Assembly (NCBI RefSeq): GCF_028882275.1 | Contig: NZ_JARBUT010000012.1 | Location: forward strand, 154,351 to 218,350 | Direction: 5' to 3' | DNA: 64,000 bases | Origin: Nocardiopsis sp. N85 | GTDB taxonomy: Bacteria; Actinomycetota; Actinomycetes; Streptosporangiales; Streptosporangiaceae | In this document: positions 61,627-64,000 of the stretch, piece after piece | Layout: each line of letters starts with the position of its first letter | How positions within the stretch are numbered: the stretch's first letter is position 1 | Notes under the pieces: model-generated | Told to the model about the DNA's origin: nothing | Databases searched by the model: none | Seen by the model: the letters and a program-made list of their open reading frames with translations, nothing else | Program-made: the position numbers and the translations under genes

Positions 61627-62672
61627 TGTCGGGCAGCGCCGCGGAGCCCCCCGCGTCCGGGCTCGACCGGACCCGGGACGCCTACTTCGAGGCGGTCACC
61701 GCGATGGACGAGGCGACGGCCCTGGACGTCGTCCGCCGCGCCCTGGCCCGCGGAGACGATCCCGAGACGCTTCTTCTGGAGGTCGTGGCCTGGGCCCAGC
61801 GGCGTGTGGGCCTGCTCTGGCAGACCGACGACTGGAGTGTGGCCCGCGAGCACGCGGCGACCTACATGGGCGAACGCGCCACCGCCCTGATCACCGAGCA
61901 CGCGACCGAGGCCGCGACGCCGCGCGGCGTCGTCGTGGTCGTCTGCGCCGACGGGGAGTGGCACAGCCTGCCCGCCCGCCTCATGGGCGAGGTGTTGCGG
62001 CTGCGCGGTTGGCGGGTCCGGTTCCTGGGGGCGAGCGTCCGGACCCGGCACCTGGCCCTGCACCTTCAGGAGTACTCGCCGGACATCGTCGCCCTGAGCT
62101 GCTCGCTGCCCTCGCGGCTGATCGCCGCGCACGGCATGATCGAGGCGGCCCGGCGCACCGGGGTCCCGGCGATCGTGGGCGGCGCGGGCTTCGGCGGCGA
62201 CGGCACCCTGGCCGAGCGCATGGGCGCTTCGCTGTGGGCCGCCACCGCCACCGAGGCCGCCGACCTGTTGGAGAAGGGGCCGCCGTTCCCGGTCCGGCGC
62301 GGTCCCGCGTCGTTGCCGTTCAGCGACGAGTACACGACCATCCTGCGCCGACGGAAGGGTCTGATGGGCGTCTGCCTGCGCAGCGCGGAGGAGGCCCATG
62401 GGGGCCGAGGGCGCGTTCTGGAGGGGGCGGACCTGGACCGTACGGTGGAGGAACTCGCGCACATCCTGGACTTCCTTCTGGCGGCCCTCTACGTGGGCGA
62501 CGATCGGGTGTTCACCCGGTTCCTGGAGTGGACCCGGGTGGTGATGGAATCGCACGGGGCGCCGTGGGGCCATGTCGTGGGGGTGCTGGGCGTTCTGGAG
62601 GCCGAGCTGTTCGACCACCCCGAGGCCGCGGCGCTCGTCGCCCTGGGCAGGGCGGCCCCCGGGGAAGGGTGA
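61626..62672 (+). CDS. Cobalamin-binding sensor protein with CarH-like Wx9EH motif
   Basis: A 348-residue soluble protein. The four-helix cap domain (about 15-95) carries W65-x9-E75-H76, the motif that packs against adenosylcobalamin in CarH/LitR photoreceptors. The B12 Rossmann domain (about 100-220) has E111-W-H113-S-L-P, where H113 should be the lower cobalt ligand (ExHxxG in relatives, Pro here), and the loop GGAGFGGDG. A C-terminal helical domain (about 275-340) has no DNA-binding motif. I infer that light or B12 state controls the coupled phosphatase. Confidence 0.85.
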   Translation: MSGSAAEPPASGLDRTRDAYFEAVTAMDEATALDVVRRALARGDDPETLLLEVVAWAQRRVGLLWQTDDWSVAREHAATYMGERATALITEHATEAATPRGVVVVVCADGEWHSLPARLMGEVLRLRGWRVRFLGASVRTRHLALHLQEYSPDIVALSCSLPSRLIAAHGMIEAARRTGVPAIVGGAGFGGDGTLAERMGASLWAATATEAADLLEKGPPFPVRRGPASLPFSDEYTTILRRRKGLMGVCLRSAEEAHGGRGRVLEGADLDRTVEELAHILDFLLAALYVGDDRVFTRFLEWTRVVMESHGAPWGHVVGVLGVLEAELFDHPEAAALVALGRAAPGEG

Positions 62673-62858
62673 GCGGGGCCCCGCAGGTCTTCCCCGGGTC
62701 CGCGCCCGCGTTCTCCCGTTTCCGGTCAGGCCACACGCCGTGTGATCAAGCGTGATCATTCAAATGCGCTGCGTTATCTTTGTCGTCTCGGGTCGCGACT
62801 TCGCGCCCCTGCCGAATCCCCCTCCGAGGCGGGCCCGACGACAGAAGGAACACGCGCC

Positions 62859-63869
<1,011 letters not shown>

Positions 63870-63921
63870 CGCACCGCCCTCGTGACCACGACTTCGGCCC
63901 CAGAGAGCAGAGGCGTCCCCG

Positions 63922-64000
63922 ATGAGCGAATCCGCACCCGAGCCCGTCGTCCGGGTGGACGACCTGCGGGTGACGTTCCCGACCATGGACGGCGACGTCC
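63922..64000 (+). CDS. ABC transporter ATP-binding protein (DppD-like), truncated by window end
   Basis: Only the first 26 codons are visible: MSESAPEPVVRVDDLRVTFP, then TMDGDV. The VRVDDLRVTFP start is the first beta strand of DppD/OppD-type ATPases. It follows the DppB-like gene by 52 bases in the same orientation and should be the energising subunit. It is incomplete at the right edge of the window. Confidence 0.8.
   Translation, partial: MSESAPEPVVRVDDLRVTFPTMDGDV

Noticed and set aside
62735..62760. TGATCA-AGCG-TGATCA as an operator for the DppB-like gene
   Set aside because: Each half is a self-palindromic hexamer, so the symmetry is weak evidence, and the position is over 95 bases from the start codon.

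Overview
The window is uniformly very GC-rich, uses GTG and TTG starts freely, and encodes a typical actinomycete gene set: a DesK/NarL-type two-component pair, ectoine hydroxylase, a CYP157-like P450, LutABC, and FxSxx-type RiPP genes. I infer a filamentous actinobacterium, possibly Nocardiopsaceae; that rank is inference. I see no rRNA, tRNA, transposase or integrase.

Layout. 0.2-5.2 kb: a histidine kinase/response regulator pair divergent from a membrane protein, a lone ectoine hydroxylase (ectD) and a YjbR-like protein. 5.2-7.1 kb: an XRE-ImmA metallopeptidase regulator with an unknown partner, preceded by a 46-bp near-perfect palindrome. 7.9-10.9 kb: a small unknown protein, a ChrA-type transporter and a methyltransferase. 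11.5-32.4 kb: an accessory-looking stretch of poorly characterised genes. It includes two tandem YezG/DUF600-like proteins with duplicated leaders, a YchJ protein, a P-loop protein, a histidine phosphatase, a PD-(D/E)XK-like protein, an SNF2-associated domain coupled to a SWIM zinc-finger protein without any helicase, a GNAT enzyme and a CapA lipoprotein.

32.6-40.9 kb: the most interesting locus. It holds a radical SAM/SPASM enzyme (FxsB type), an adjacent HExxH peptide hydroxylase-like protein, an NB-ARC/TPR protein of the FxSxx-COOH system, a 59-residue precursor-like peptide ending in an unusual FANEGDKA tail, an nSTAND1-TPR ATPase and a membrane coiled-coil protein. It looks like a peptide-modification system wired to STAND NTPases. 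40.8-45.8 kb: an MFS exporter, an HD-Pnk/RNA ligase end-healing and sealing pair, and a DUF2786 protein. 46.2-51.6 kb: a P450 lacking the ExxR motif, then the lutABC lactate-oxidation operon with its GntR regulator and a palindromic operator. 52.1-55.7 kb: a NaChBac-type channel with a TADGW filter, phosphoglucose isomerase and a secreted SH3 protein.

56.1-64.0 kb: a peptide/nickel-type ABC transporter (permease, lipoprotein, permease, ATPase) whose genes are separated by 3.8 kb. That segment carries a two-repeat CRISPR-like remnant, a VOC protein, and a translationally coupled SpoIIE-type phosphatase/B12-binding pair bearing a CarH-like Wx9EH motif, suggesting light or cobalamin input into a partner-switching pathway. 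The window ends inside the ABC ATPase gene.
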